Assembly (NCBI GenBank): GCA_019009955.1
Contig: CM032228.1
Span: forward strand, 227,502,501-227,566,500
Source of the DNA: Riptortus pedestris
Lineage: Eukaryota > Arthropoda > Insecta > Hemiptera > Alydidae
Length of the DNA stretch: 64,000 nt
Direction of reading: 5' to 3'
This document shows positions 43,742 to 56,050 of this stretch, one piece after another (within the stretch, counting starts at the first letter, position 1; each line of letters begins with the position of its first letter). The notes under the pieces are model-generated. The model did not search any database. It had not been told where the DNA came from and worked only from the letters and a program-made list of their open reading frames with translations. A program made the position numbers and the translations under genes.

Positions 43742-44253
43742 CAGCATTTATAGAACATCAAATTAGGAATAATATTCCTATACAATTTTCCCATCCGACG
43801 TACAATAACAGAGGTATTTAGAATTTTCAAAATTTCCTCCTTTACACCCCCCCCCCTACCCACAGGTCCGTAATCAGCCGTTAACGAACTCAATCTTCAG
43901 TTTTACATAAAACGTTTAAATATCGAGTTTGGTGGCAATCAAACAAAAATTGTGATCTCTTGAGCGGCAACGGCCAAACATATGGGGATATATAACATTT
44001 TGAACGGACCTCGTTTTCGACCTTAAGGGAATTCAGATAAAATGCGCATAGAACAACATTTAAAGAAACTTAACTTCAACTCGAATGGTTATATACTATT
44101 TTTTATCTGGGTCAATATATATACACCTATATGTATAATTTTGAATAGACCTCATATTCGTCATCTCCAAGGTAGGATTGATGTATATTAGATTGCTTCG
44201 GGGCACGAGTACAACGTCAATAGCTGATTTCCCTGAGTGGAAATATGCTAAAA
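43742..44253 (+). mobile_element. HINE-like element, diverged
   Basis: Core from GCATTTATAGAACATC through GTCCGTAATCAGCCGTTAAC. The short tract GGGGATATATAAC replaces (TA)n. The 3' block is decayed and ends GATTTCCCTGAGTGGAAAT, ATGCTAAAA. The matching copy is 48928-49510. Confidence 0.65.
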
Positions 44254-46185
44254 GGTCAAAGTACGACCTACTTACCTAAATGCGACAGCATGAGCAGATT
44301 GCTGTATAACAGCTTACAGCTATGATTATATGAACTAAGTTACGGCATGGGTATGAACTATGAACCCCGAAGCTCCAGGAAATGATAAGAGGGAGTGAGG
44401 AATTAATTTGCCCAATCTGAAGGTTGCGGTATCACTGATGCATTACTCCAACATCTCTACTCCGTGAATAGCTCTATTAATCATATTCATTAATATTTAC
44501 CACCAAACCATGAATATTAACAGGTGTCAGGGAATTTGCAGATTGATATGATGCAAGATTAAGGGACTCACCAGCTTGTTCCTTTTCCTTTTCAAATTTG
44601 TCAATTTTGAAACTTACCTGAAACAGAAATAAGTGTAAACATTATACCAGAAAATGGTATATAATTATATAGATACAGGTAATAATTCATCAGGTATCCT
44701 TAAGCATTACACACACACACACACTCCTCAAATCAACGGCTTTTAATTTACTTATTTTACTACCTAATTGTTTCCTAACGGTATTTATTTTTAAATAAAA
44801 TAATCCATAAAACATCAAGTTTTTCCTTTCTACAATTTATAAATTCAAAATCTTTCATTGAATAATATGTATGTACCATGTAGTTAGAATTATTCGATAT
44901 GATCTTGCTATCATTCTCAGTATTAAGAGGAGACTCAAGGACTTCGATTCGCCATCATGCTCAACAATCAAAACCGTATGTGGCAGGTATTAATATTATA
45001 TGAGCTGTAAGCTAAAGTTTTTATCATTATTATAATTATTATTTATAAGAGATAGATAATATGGCCTCCCTGTTTTAGCTGATTTCTGATAAAATTGTAG
45101 GTGTGTATTTACAAGCCCTTCGGCCTTACCCGCTAACGGCTTTTTAATAATTTGAGAGAGGTGCTGGTTCATGTAAATTTTGTATGTGTGATTTGATACC
45201 GGAGGACCATGATTTATAAAACGGTTATTACCATTAATGGTATATTGAATAATTACAAGATATGGTGGGATGGGCTATTGCAGGGCATATATGTGTTAGT
45301 GAGTTAGTATATACATTACTTCAAGGGATACTGTTGATATGGTGATACTGTCCTGGATGCTGCTATGGTGTTCTCCCTCTTCCTCCCTCCATCCTGTTCT
45401 CCCCTTGGATGCTCCTTCCTTTACTCACTCATGCTGGAAGTTCTAAAGAAATGGGTGTGAGAAAAGGCTAAAACTGCTCCTGCACATGGGGGCTCTACTC
45501 TCTCCTCTGCTGTCCTACTCACTCTACTGTCCCAGCCTTTCTTCCTTATCTCTTGCACTTTGAACCCAAGGATCCCTCTCAGGTTGTGATTTCAAAGGTA
45601 GGCTATAGAGGTCAGCACTCATCAGGGGACATCCTTGGTTGGTCTAGTATCTAACAGATGGGGCTGGTATAGTTTAATTAGCGCTTCAATTTTACATTGA
45701 ACAGTAGGCATGGTGGGATAGATTAGTCAGCTTATGCAGGCTACAGACTACCGAGGGATGGCTATCTAACAACTCTGGCCTCGAATGGACTTAACTCCTC
45801 TCATGCTTTTCGTTAAAGGAATTGAATTTTTCTCATGATGCCTTAATCGCTGGATGATCTGGTGCAGAAGGCAACTGGACAACCAATAAATGTGTATATT
45901 AAATAATTTATTCTATTTTTATTTCTTTGCTAACGTACAATTTCAAATGATGACAAAAAGAGAGTCTGTAATGATGTATGTGGCTGAAGAGAGCTCTAGA
46001 CTCATCAGGAAGAGGGGTGAGAGTTCAGGGGTAGTACAATAAAGCAAGTCGAAATATCTCTCTTATTATGAGAAGTATAAAATAATAAAAAAAAAAATGT
46101 GACAACCAACTTTGTTGAAAATTTTATATTATATAATTGCTGTTCTATACATATTTTTCACACCTCAGATAGTGAGTCTCTTCAT
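44254..46185. other. Right part of duplicated block, unassigned
   Basis: About 1.9 kb repeated at 49511-51838 (with extra sequence there). Short CA run at 44710. There are no long frames and no recognised repeat apart from the piece shared with 55920-56050. The 45340-45600 patch is C/T-rich. Confidence 0.5.
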
Positions 46186-46280
46186 CAAGGTTTTAATAAA
46201 AGGCCAGTCCTTTACTAATATAAAAATAAATAAAATCTTTATTTTTAACTTGTTGAGACTGGCCCTTTATTAAAACCTTG
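46186..46280. mobile_element. Small foldback element (about 95 bp)
   Basis: CAAGGTTTTAATAAAAGGCC at the left and GGCCCTTTATTAAAACCTTG at the right are inverted, with AGTC/GACT extending the stem. The second copy is at 51839-51933. Confidence 0.65.
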
Positions 46281-46548
46281 AATATAAACAGAGTTATTTT
46301 TTGATTTTAGCCTTCTCTTAACCCTCAATCATATTCATGAAAATGGGTTACTGATCTCATGTCCAACTCAAATTTCAAGTCTCCAGTGTTATTCATGTAC
46401 TTGGGAAATCTTTTTAGTTTAGCTAATGCGTAATGAACTTTTTTCTTTATCTGAACATTATAAATTTGCTGATAAATTATAAATTATATGTATCTGTTCT
46501 TGTATGCTGTTGTATCTGTACAAAATTCTTCAATAAATTTGAACTGTG

Positions 46549-46602
46549 CATTTTAGGAGATTTCCCTTCAGGGAAATCAGCTCTTGAGGTCATGACGCCA
46601 TT
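46549..46602 (-). mobile_element. HINE 3' end cut by the duplication junction
   Basis: TTTTAGGAGATTTCCCTTCA, GGGAAATCAGCTCTTGAGGT then CATGACGCCATT, equivalent to the first 50 bp of the complete element at 52217. After 46602 it switches to sequence inverted relative to 48786-48855. Confidence 0.85.
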
Positions 46603-46791
46603 AAATTTCTCAAGTATCCAACTAATCTTATTGCAAATGTAATGTTCTATAAATGTTGTTACGTAAGCTTTTTAGCAGATTTCCCTTAAGGGAAATCAGC
46701 TATTGAGGTCGTACTCATGACGCGATTTTCGAAACATTTCTTCAAATGTCCATCGATCCTAGCCAGGAGATGACGAAAATGAGGTCCGTTC

Positions 46792-46796
<5 letters not shown>
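46603..46796 (-). repeat. Inverted duplicate of 48661-48855 at the junction
   Basis: 46603-46669 is the reverse complement of the unique flank right of the 47773 HINE. It matches that copy (ACGTAACAAC) rather than the empty-site copy (ACGTAGCAAC). 46670-46796 is the matching HINE 3' block, sharing its private CTGGCTAGGATC and AAATGTTTCG variants. The identity ends in the TA tract. Confidence 0.85.
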
Positions 46797-46846
<50 letters not shown>

Positions 46847-47343
46847 TAGATAGATAGATAGATAGATATATATATTTGTCTGTTAACGCTCTAGCGGTCG
46901 CAATTTTTGTTTGATCGTTACGAAACTCGGAATTTAATCGTTTTATGTAAAAAGGAAGATCAAGTTCGTTAATGGCTGAAATCGGACCAGTGGAAGGGGG
47001 GGATTTAGAGGGGGGATTTTCGAAATTTCGAAATATCTCCGTTACCATACGTCGGATCAAAAAATTGTATAGAACCAATCTTATTGAAAATTAAATTTAC
47101 TATAAATATTGTTCTATACATTTATTCTGTATCTTTAATATTAACCGAGATATTTGCATTTGCATTGTGAGTGTCGTCGGCTATGTTCGGGAGTTTCCGC
47201 CGAGCGCTAGTGTGGCCGTTTCACTAACTATTCGTCCTCGTGAGAATAGTTTACTACTACTGTTATTATTAGGCAGATTTCTTTATTGTAAAACTTCACG
47301 TGGGAAATCTGCTTAGTTTACGCAGCCCCTGCGTGACGGACTT
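46670..47343 (-). mobile_element. HINE-like element, full-length (subfamily I), at duplication junction
   Basis: TTTTTAGCAGATTTCCC start, perfect hairpin, (TA)n with GATA run (46797-46874), core, subfamily I 5' region (AACTATTCGTCCTCGTGAGA) and end CCTGCGTGACGGAC. It lies exactly between the two copies of the duplicated block. The 130-codon frame on it (46686-47078) is core read-through, not a gene. Confidence 0.88.
46797..46874. repeat. (TA)n plus (GATA)n microsatellite
   Basis: TA run followed by six GATA units and TATATATA. Confidence 0.95.
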
Positions 47344-47772
47344 TCTACATAAAAACCCGAGAAGTGGGGGTTTCTTAAGGCCCCTGTCCTAGTCCGCTCT
47401 CAGCCAATTATGATCTTTATTGTTGAATGAAATTGTTAAATACCAAGTTTGGTAATTGAAATAAATAAAATCTATAAATAAACTAAGCAGATTGCCTACA
47501 AATTAGAATGACACACTACTAATATCATCTCAGCATATATTCTTTATTCCCAAAAACAAATAATCCGCTGAGTAGAAGTGGGGAGTCAATCAAATCTTAA
47601 TTGATGACGTCAAAACACTAGTTATTTTCATTTAACTCTCGTATTAAAGGTTCATTAAATATAATACTTAGTAATATAACAGCATATGAAATGAGTAGGA
47701 GAGGGGGTTACTACATACCGACAACTAAAAAATGCAAATATCTCGGTTAATAATCATAACAGTCAAAAAAAA

Positions 47773-48581
47773 GTCCGTCACGCAGGGGCTGCGTAAACTA
47801 AGCAGATTTCCGTCGTGAAGTTTAGTAATAAATAGATAGATAGATAAATATGCATACTGCTAACACAACACCGTGAATAAATACAAACGGAAATAAATGT
47901 TTCATCCGATTTCAATAACCTGCCGACAGGAAGCGTTAGGTTAGAAAAGTAAACAAACGGGTCGGCCTGCCTCAGACCGGAAAGAAAAACAATTACTGAA
48001 ATATATCTGAATATAACACATTCATTTATTGAGAATTATTTACTATATCTACTAGTGTAATTTATAATGAGTCAGAATAATTGTTATCTCAATCAATAAA
48101 ATTTTAGTAGTTCAAAACTTTAAGATGGGAGGGGGGGTCATCAGGGCATATTTGCATGTATCTCGTATAATAAAGGTCTCTTAAATACAATTTTTAGTAT
48201 TTAAACTTCCAATAATGTGATTTATTATGTAGCAGAGTATTGTTTACGTAACATGACGAAGTGGCGGTTTGCTGAAAACTAAAAAATGCAAATATCTCGG
48301 TTAATATTCAAGATAGAGAAAAAACGTATATAACAATATTTATAGTAAATTTAATTTGCAATAAGATTGGTTATATATAATTTTACGATCCGATGCATAA
48401 TAACGGAGATATCTCGAATTTTCGAAAATCCCCCCCTCTAAACCCCCCCCTCTCTCTGGTCCGATTTCAGCCATTAACGAACTTGATCTGTCTTTTTACA
48501 TAAAACGGTTAAATATCGAGTTTCGTAACGATGAAAAAAAAATTGCGACCGCTAGAGCGTTAACAGACAAATATACATATA

Positions 48582-48664
<83 letters not shown>

Positions 48665-48786
48665 GAACGGACCTCATTTTCGTCATCTCCTGGCTAGGAT
48701 CGATGGACATTTGAAGAAATGTTTCGAAAATCGCGTCATGAGTACGACCTCAATAGCTGATTTCCCTTAAGGGAAATCTGCTAAAA
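47773..48786 (+). mobile_element. HINE-like element, full-length 1.0 kb, with known empty site
   Basis: Begins GTCCGTCACGCAGGGGCTGC after eight As and ends TTAAGGGAAATCTGCT plus five As. The orthologous site in copy 1 (43590) is a plain nine-A run, so the unit added is GTCC...TGCT plus about four As. The 5' part is subfamily II-like (CTAACACAACACCGTGAATA, GTAATTTATAATGAGTCAGA). The tract is TA with two interruptions (48571-48660). Confidence 0.92.
48571..48660. repeat. (TA)n microsatellite, interrupted
   Basis: TA runs with ACATATA, TTTATA and ACACATA interruptions. Confidence 0.93.
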
Positions 48787-48927
48787 AGCTTACGTAACAA
48801 CATTTATAGAACATTACATTTGCAATAAGATTAGTTGGATACTTGAGAAATTTTTTCGAAAATTACATTTGTACTCATGACCTCAATTGCTGATTTCCCT
48901 TATGCTCCCTTAAGGGAAATCTGCTAA

Positions 48928-49181
48928 AACAGCATTTATAGAACATCAAATTAGGAATAATAATGATCCTATACAATTTTCCCATCCGACGTACAATTAC
49001 AGAGATATTTTGAATTTTCAAAATTTCCTCCGTTACATCCCCCCCCCCCTACCCACAGGTCTTTAATCAGCCGTTAACGAACTCAATCTTCAGTTTTACA
49101 TAAAACGTTTAAATATCGAGTTTGGTGGCAATCAAACAAAAATTGTGATCTCTTGAGTGGCAACTGCCAAACATATGGGTA

Positions 49182-49256
<75 letters not shown>

Positions 49257-49510
49257 TTGAACGGACCTCGTTTTCGACCTTAAGGGAATTCAGATAAAAT
49301 GCGCATAGAACAACATTTAAAGAAACTTAACTTCAACTCGAATGGTTATATACTATTTTTTATCTGGGTCAATATATATACACCTATATGTATAATTTTG
49401 AATAAACCTCATATTCGCCATCTCCAAGGTAGGATTGATGTATATTATATTGCTTCGGGGCATGAGTACAACGTCAATAGCTGATTTCCCTGAGTGGAAA
49501 TCTGCTAAAA
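48928..49510 (+). mobile_element. HINE-like element, diverged (copy 2 counterpart of 43742)
   Basis: Same diverged core as 43742-44253 but with a TA tract of about 65 bp (49185-49250), so the tract expanded or collapsed after the duplication. Ends GATTTCCCTGAGTGGAAATC, TGCTAAAA. Confidence 0.7.
49185..49250. repeat. (TA)n microsatellite, absent from duplicate
   Basis: Pure TA run; the duplicate has only GATATATAAC at the equivalent site (43986-43995). Confidence 0.95.
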
Positions 49511-51838
49511 AAGGGCACAGTACGACCTACTTACCTAAATGCGACAGCATGAGCAGATTGCTGTATAACAGCTTACAGCTATGATTATATGAACTAAGTT
49601 ACGACATGGGTATGAACTATGAACCCCGAAGCTCCAGGAAATGATAAGAGGGAGTGAGGAATTAATTTGCCCAACCTGAAGGTTGCGGTATCACTGATGC
49701 ATTACTCCAACATCTCTACTCCGTGAATAACTCTACTAATCATATTCATTAATATTTACCACCAAACCATGAATATTAACAGGTGTCAGGGAATTTGCAG
49801 ATTGATATGATGCAAGATTAAGGGACTCACCAGCTTGTTCCTTTTCCTTTTCAAACTTGTCAATTTTGAAACTTACCTGAAACAGAAATAAGTGTAAACA
49901 TTATACCAGAAAATGGTATATAATTATATAGATACAGGTAATAATTCATCAGGTATCCTTAAGCATTACACACACACACCAAGAATTATGTTGCTTACTT
50001 AATTCAATAATCTATCATATTTTTAAATTAAATTAAAATTCATCAGGAATTCTATTTATATTACATTATCAAGGAAATTATTTCATTTCTCAGTGATAAG
50101 AGTCTTGAAATTCTTAATTATGCACATTTCGCTCTGTGGTATAATTTGAAATATTGAAGTTCCTGTTGAAAAAATAGAAAAGTTACATTGAAAATACAGA
50201 GATGCGTTACAACTATCCTCAAGATAGTTAAGGTCAATAAATTGTGCCAACGGCCTGGTAGTCGGGTTTAAAAAAATACATCATATGAAAATAGTTTTAC
50301 CAAATCAACGGCTTTTAATTTACTTATTTTACTACCTAATTGTTTCCTAACGGTTTTTCTTTAATAAAATAATCCATAAAACATCAAGTTTTTCCTTTCT
50401 ACAATTTATAAATTCAAAATCTTTCATTGAATAATATATATATATACCGTGTGGTTAGAATTATTCGATATGATCTTGCTATGATTCTCAGTATTAAGAG
50501 AGACTCAAGGACTTCAATTCGCCATCATGCTCAACAATCAAAACCGTATGTGGCAGGTATTAATATTACATGAGCTGTAAGCTAAAGTTTTTATCATTAT
50601 TATAATTATTATTTATAAGAGTTAGATGATATTGCCTCTCTGTTTTAGCCGATTTCTGATAAAATCGTAGGTGTGTATTTACAAGCCCTTCGGTCTTACC
50701 CGCTAACGGCTTGTTAATAATTTGAGAGAGGTGCTGGTTCATGTAAATTTTGTATGTGTGATTTGATGCCGGAGGACCATGATTTATAAAACGGTTATTA
50801 CCATTAATGGTATATTGAATAATTACAAGATATGGTGGGATGGGCTATTGCAGGGCATATATGTGTTAGTGAGTTAGTATATACATTACTTCAAGGGATA
50901 CTGTTGATATGGTGATACTGTCCTGGATGCTGCTATGGTGTTCTCCCTCTTCCTCCCTCCATCCTGTTCTCCCCCTGGATGCTCCTTCCTTTACTCACTC
51001 ATGCTGGAAGTTCTAAAGAAATGGGTGTGAGAAAAGGCTAAAACTGCTGCTGCACATGGGGGCTCTACTCTCTCCTCTGCTGTCCTACTCACTCTACTGT
51101 CCCAGCCTGTCTTCCTTATCTCTTGCACTTTGAACCCAAGGATCCCTCTCAGGTTGTGATTTCAAAGGTAGGCTATAGAGGTCAGCACTCATCAGGGGAC
51201 ATCCTTGGTTGGTCTAGTTGCTAACAGATGGGGCTGGTATAGTTTAATTAGCGCTTCAATTTTACACTGAACAGTAGGCATGGCGTGATTTTCGGAAATC
51301 TCTTGAAATGATCTTACCTAGAGACTGGAGGATAGATTAGTCAGCTTATGCAGGCTACAGACTACCGAGGGATGGCTATCTAACAACTCTGTCCTAGAAT
51401 GTACTTAACTCCATTTATGACTTTCGTTAAAGGAATTGAATTTTTCTCATGATGCCTTAATCGCTGGATGATCTGGTGCAGTAGGCAACTGGAAAACCAA
51501 TAAATGTGTATATTAAATAATTTATTCTTTTTTTTTTTTATTTCTTTGCTAACGTACAATTTCAAATGATGACAAAAAGAGAGTCTGTAATGATGTATGA
51601 GGCTAAAGAGAGCTCTAGACTCATCAGGAAGAGAGAGAGAGAGAGTACAGGGATAGTACTATAAACAAAGTCGAAATATCTCTCTTATTATCAGAAGTAT
51701 AAAAAAAAAATAAAAAAATAATTATGACAACTAACTTTGTTGAAAATTTTATATTATATAATTGTTGTTCTATACATATTTTTCACACCTCAGATAGTAG
51801 GATATATTTTTTTACGTCTGGATAATGAGTCTCTTCAT

Positions 51839-51933
51839 CAAGGTTTTAATAAAAGGCCACTCCTTTAGTAAAATAAAAATAAATAAAATCTTTATTTTTA
51901 ACGTGTTGAGACTGGCCCTTTATTAAAACCTTG
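51839..51933. mobile_element. Small foldback element, second copy
   Basis: Duplicate of 46186-46280 with the same inverted arms; differs at a few positions (GGCCACTCC, ACGTGTTGAG). Confidence 0.65.
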
Positions 51934-52216
51934 AATATAAAGAGAGTTATTTTTTTATTTTTTTTATTTCAGACTTCTCTTAACCCTCAATCATATTCAT
52001 GAAAATGGGTTACTTATCTCATGTCCAAATCAAATTTCCAGTCTCCAATGTTATTCAAGTACTTGGGAAATCTTTTTAGTTTAGCTCCTGCATAATGAAC
52101 TTTTTTCTTTATCTGAACATTATAAATTTGCTGATAAATTATAAATTATATGTATCTGTTCTTGTATGCTGTTGTATCTGTACAAAATTCTTCAATAAAT
52201 TTGAACTGTGCATTTT

Positions 52217-52360
52217 AGGAGATTTCCCTTCAGGGAAATCAGCTCTTGAGGTCATGACGCCATTTTCGAAAAATTTCTTCAAATGTCCATCGATCCTGCC
52301 CAGGAGATGTCGAAAATGAGACCCGTTCAAAATTATATAGATATATATAGATATTTATAT

Positions 52361-52396
<36 letters not shown>

Positions 52397-53055
52397 CTGT
52401 TAACGCTCTAGCGGTCGCCATTTTAGTTTGATCGTTACTTAACTCGATATTTAACCGTTTTATGTAAAAAGACAGATCAAGTTCGCTAATGGCTGAAATC
52501 GGACCAGAGGGAGGGGGGGTTTAGAGGGGAGGATTTTTGAAAATTCAAAATATCTCCGTTATTATGCATCGGATCGAAACATTGTATAGAACCAATCTTA
52601 TTGCAAATTACATTTACTATAAATATTGTTATATACATTTTTTCTCTTTCTTGAATATTAACCTTGATATTTGCATTTTTATGAAGTGTGTGGGACACGT
52701 GGTCAGGTATCGTTCGGATTAGTTCGGCCGCTTTCGTAACTGTTAGGGTCTGGTGGAAGCCTCTTCTAACCTTACCTGTCGTTTCTAACCTTACCTTACC
52801 TTCATTTCTTTCTGAGATTTATGCAAATACGTTCTGTTCGTCCGCCCCCCCCCCTTCTTTAGTTCTTGAACTATTAAAATCTAAATTATTCTTACAATTC
52901 AGAAGCCGTTCCAGTTGGGGATTTATTAAAATCAACAGAAAGATTTCTCATTACCGTTTGTATTTACTCATTGTGGTGTTGTGTTACCGGTATGCAGATT
53001 TCTCTATTGCAAAACTTCACATGGGAAATCTGCTTAGTTAGCCCCAGCGTGACGG
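52217..53055 (-). mobile_element. HINE-like element, full-length (subfamily II)
   Basis: Starts TTAGGAGATTTCCCTTCAGG, 3' block, TA/GATA tract (52336-52391), GTTAACGCTCTAGCGGTCGC, core. Then the subfamily II block in reverse: ACCTTACCTTACCTTCATTT, TTATGCAAATACGTTCTGTT, a C-run, GAATTATTC-like stretch, GGTGTTGTGTTACCGG. Ends AGCGTGACGGAC. Full-length reference for subfamily II. Frames 52537-53041 on the plus strand are artefacts. Confidence 0.87.
52336..52391. repeat. TA/GATA microsatellite
   Basis: ATAGATATATATAGATATTT followed by a TA run. Confidence 0.93.
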
Positions 53056-53829
53056 ACTTTTAATTTCACATACTGCTTTATGAACTTCAGTTTTCATTAT
53101 GCCTGAATAATAATTATTTTAATTAAACATATTCAAAAGGTTAATCTTAATTCCGTTAAAATATTGTTTGAAGACTCTCTTTGGAACATGTACTGTCTGC
53201 GTAAAGATAAATAAATACTTAAAATTTAAAGTGTGGCTCTACTTATATAGGCATGTTTATTATTCCTTTTCAATGATATGCCTTTATGAATTATTAATTA
53301 CTGAAATCATTAAGGTGTTATTCGGGTACGTGGGAAACCTGTATAGATTACGCAGCACCTGCGTGACGGGCTACTGCCATTTAGAACTATCACAGAAGAC
53401 GGTATTGTCATTATTCCTATCAGACGTTCAATGCACGATCCAAAAGTGTTCGTATAAAAAAAAAAAAAGTGATGCCTTGTGTTGATTGGTTATCGAACAC
53501 TAGGTCAGTTTAATGCCTTCCTCTCGATCAGTGTTGCAGAGAACGTGCTCAGCAGTCACAACGACACCAAATTAGCTAATTTGTCAACAAGTTACGTCTC
53601 GAGAAGGTTTCCGTCTCCACCGCCATATTGTAAAGGAAATAAATTATAATATGTTATAAAATTCTATTTAGTACATAAAACAAAACCTTAGAGAGAAAAT
53701 CGCACTATTAAAATATATTTTTTTCTTTTTCAGAATTAACTTAAAAAAAACGAGCAATTGAAGTGATTTCATATGAAATACGTTCTTCTTAAATGATAGC
53801 TCAAATTCAAACTTCACTCTTGTGAATGG
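53056..53829. other. Intergenic DNA with a HINE 5' end
   Basis: 53325-53371 is a minus HINE 5' end (ACGTGGGAAACCTGTATAGA, TTACGCAGCACCTGCGTGAC, GGGC). A 105-codon frame (53168-53485) runs over it and is not a gene. The rest is unassigned. Confidence 0.4.
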
Positions 53830-53940
53830 TCAGAAGGTCTAAGAATAAAAGAATTTTCCCAATAAACGAGATAATTACTACCTCACTCTACATGTTTCAC
53901 ATCTCCCATGGTACCTCATCAAGAATAATCCATTTCAAGA
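53830..53940 (-). mobile_element. Penelope-like terminal fragment with hammerhead-like boxes
   Basis: Minus strand: GGATTATTCTTGATGAGGTA, then GGGAGATGTGAAACATGTAG and AGTGAGGTAGTAATTATC. TTGATGAGG and GAAAC are the two hammerhead-like boxes (one base off CTGATGA). The fragment is collinear with 24308-24353 and continues with a TTTATT-rich stretch, as the other copies do. Confidence 0.5.
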
Positions 53941-55919
53941 CAAAATGTTTCGTTCGCAGCGAGTCTGACCTACTGCCAGAAGAGTAACTGTATTAATGTT
54001 ACGGTTCATGTGTATATTTGATGGCGTTATTGCCTAACTATCATTATTTTGTTAATTAAGTAGTTTCTCGATTACCACACGACCCTGATTGAGCTGGTTG
54101 GAATGAATAAAAGCTCAAACTCACAAAGTTTAAAATATAAAATTTACTATATAAATTTAAAATAATTTTTTTTTCAATTATTTCGCTATATTGAAAGTCA
54201 GACGCATTCATTTTGCCGCAGTTTTGGGGCTAGATTTTCGTGTTAACAGGGAGCACAGTTGCATTAATGTTTTCTAATGGGACTGAATCTTTTAGTGTTA
54301 TAAATTGTGTTTGATGTTTTCAAGCAAACTAAATATTTTTGTTATTCAAGTTATGTAAATACATAGTGTCTTAGTAAATTAAAAAAAGTGTAATTTTGTA
54401 AAAAACACGAGTTTATACAAAGAAATTTAAAGTGAAATTGTTTGTATCCTCGTTTATATTGTTAAAATGGCGATATGGATGGGGATACCAAAATGTGAAT
54501 TATAAATATTACAGGGCGATGATAACCTGGTAGTTTTTCGCCCTTAACCCTATACAACAACAAAAACAACAAATTAAAAAGAAAAGGGCAACCCAAGGCA
54601 CCAGTGTATAGCAATTAAATTAATTAAGCAAAATGTTTTGATACACTTCATTTAAAATTATATTATACGAAAGGAATATAAGGTATCCATATTCTTATAA
54701 AATTGATCAAATAATGCCACAGGACACAATTTATAAATCTTTTGATGGTAAACAAAAGCAGCTTTATGAAATTTTTTGGACCTGTTCTAGGTTTGCACTA
54801 TATTATATCCACCCCCCCCCCAAAATCTCTAAACCACCTACCCTAAGTCGATTTTGATTAAAAGCAAAGGAGCACAATTAGTCGGCACAACAGCCATAAA
54901 TATGAACTTTCAACACTGTAAGGGTAGTTATTTTTTTAATTGTGAGGCACATGTACATACGTCATTACAAAACTACTCAAAATGGATAATTCCATTGAAA
55001 TATGAAAAACAATAATTTTTCCGATTGCTGTTCTTCCTCAATTTCGAACAAGGAAGTAAAAAGGATGTTTTCAATATAAGTAGTAACTAAAGTCTCCCAT
55101 ATGTAGGCAAGGAAACAACCAGCGTTGTCTCTGAAATGTATACCCGGAAAAAACTATTGTTGACAGTTAAAACCGTTTTAGTTAGATATTTATTAACGTT
55201 TACTTTTATGATAGTACGGCTAATAAATTCAGAATAAAATAAATATATAAAATAATATATTTGTTAATAATGCATATATTTCATTTATCGTTGTTCCATG
55301 ACCATGCAATGACCACTGCAGTGAATACATGTCATTCTTGAGAGATGTCATTGGAGCATGCAATATTATTCCTCTCTGTCCTGTCATTCCCCTGTCACTT
55401 GAATGGGTCTCCATTCATCTCTCTTGCCTTATTAGCTCCAGGTTCTGAGCCAGCCGACCCACAGTGTGTGAGTGAATGTGTTTCTCCTTTAGGTGAATTG
55501 GCCGCATCAATGGACACCTGTAATTAATAAAGGAACACCCTGTGACAATATTGTCTCCCCGTACACACTCCTTCCAGCTCGCAATTATCTACATTAACCA
55601 TAATCAAAATCAGGCCATGGCACAGCCTGAATGCCAAGGCCGGAATTCATGTTCATGTATGAGGTGCTTAGACCAAAATGTCTGAAGGAATCTCTATTAA
55701 ACATAGGTTCCGTTCGGCATTTCGATGAGATTACACTGGCGTTAAGGAGTTTCAAAACCTATATATTACGTGACGAATGAAACAAAACTCAAATTTTTGT
55801 TATTTACAAACGAAACTATAGCACATGGAATAAATGGCCATTCCTCTTGTAAGTGGGGCAAGACTGGAGAGCAGATTAAAGTTGTACTCTGCATACTCAA
55901 ACTGGCTAATAGTCTAACA
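53941..55919. other. Intergenic DNA, about 2 kb
   Basis: No gene recognised. The C-run at 54810 is CCACCCCCCCCCC. The 55345-55530 patch is less AT-rich and open on both strands for about 60 codons, without recognisable motifs. Confidence 0.35.
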
Positions 55920-56050
55920 TTAGTCAGCTTATGCAGGCTACCGAGGGATGGCTATCTAATAAATAACTCGGGTCTCGAGTGGAATTTACTCCGCTCATGT
56001 TTATGTTATTATGAATTGGATTTTCTTCAAGAAGGCTTTCCCGTGGAAAT
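55920..56050 (+). repeat. Fragment shared with the 43-52 kb duplication
   Basis: AGTCAGCTTATGCAGGCTAC, CGAGGGATGGCTATCTAA and CTCATG...AATTGGATTTT match 45727-45840 and 51335-51450 with divergence. This shows that the duplicated block contains an interspersed repeat older than the duplication. Confidence 0.65.

Larger units (their letters stand above)
43189..46602. repeat. Segmental duplication, copy 1 (3.4 kb)
   Basis: Runs from TTTCTACATAAAAACCCGAG to GAGGTCATGACGCCATT and is collinear in direct orientation with 47342-52264. Differences are mostly point changes plus four indels. Copy 1 lacks the HINE at 47773, most of the TA tract at 49185, about 320 bp (49978-50301) and about 45 bp near 51285. 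It contains decayed HINE segments on the left and unassigned sequence on the right, including AGCTTATGCAGGCTACAGAC, which recurs at 55922. No gene recognised. Confidence 0.92.
47342..52264. repeat. Segmental duplication, copy 2 (4.9 kb)
   Basis: Direct copy of 43189-46602 with a full HINE inserted at 47773-48786, a long TA tract (49185-49250), an extra segment of about 320 bp at 49978-50301, and small indels near 51285 and 51800. Its right end runs on into the complete HINE at 52217. Confidence 0.92.

Noticed and set aside
43189..52264. Assembly artefact explanation for the duplication
   Set aside because: Not excluded, but the copies differ by many point changes, four indels and a HINE insertion, and the junction is structured, so a real duplication (or two haplotypes) is more likely than simple misassembly.
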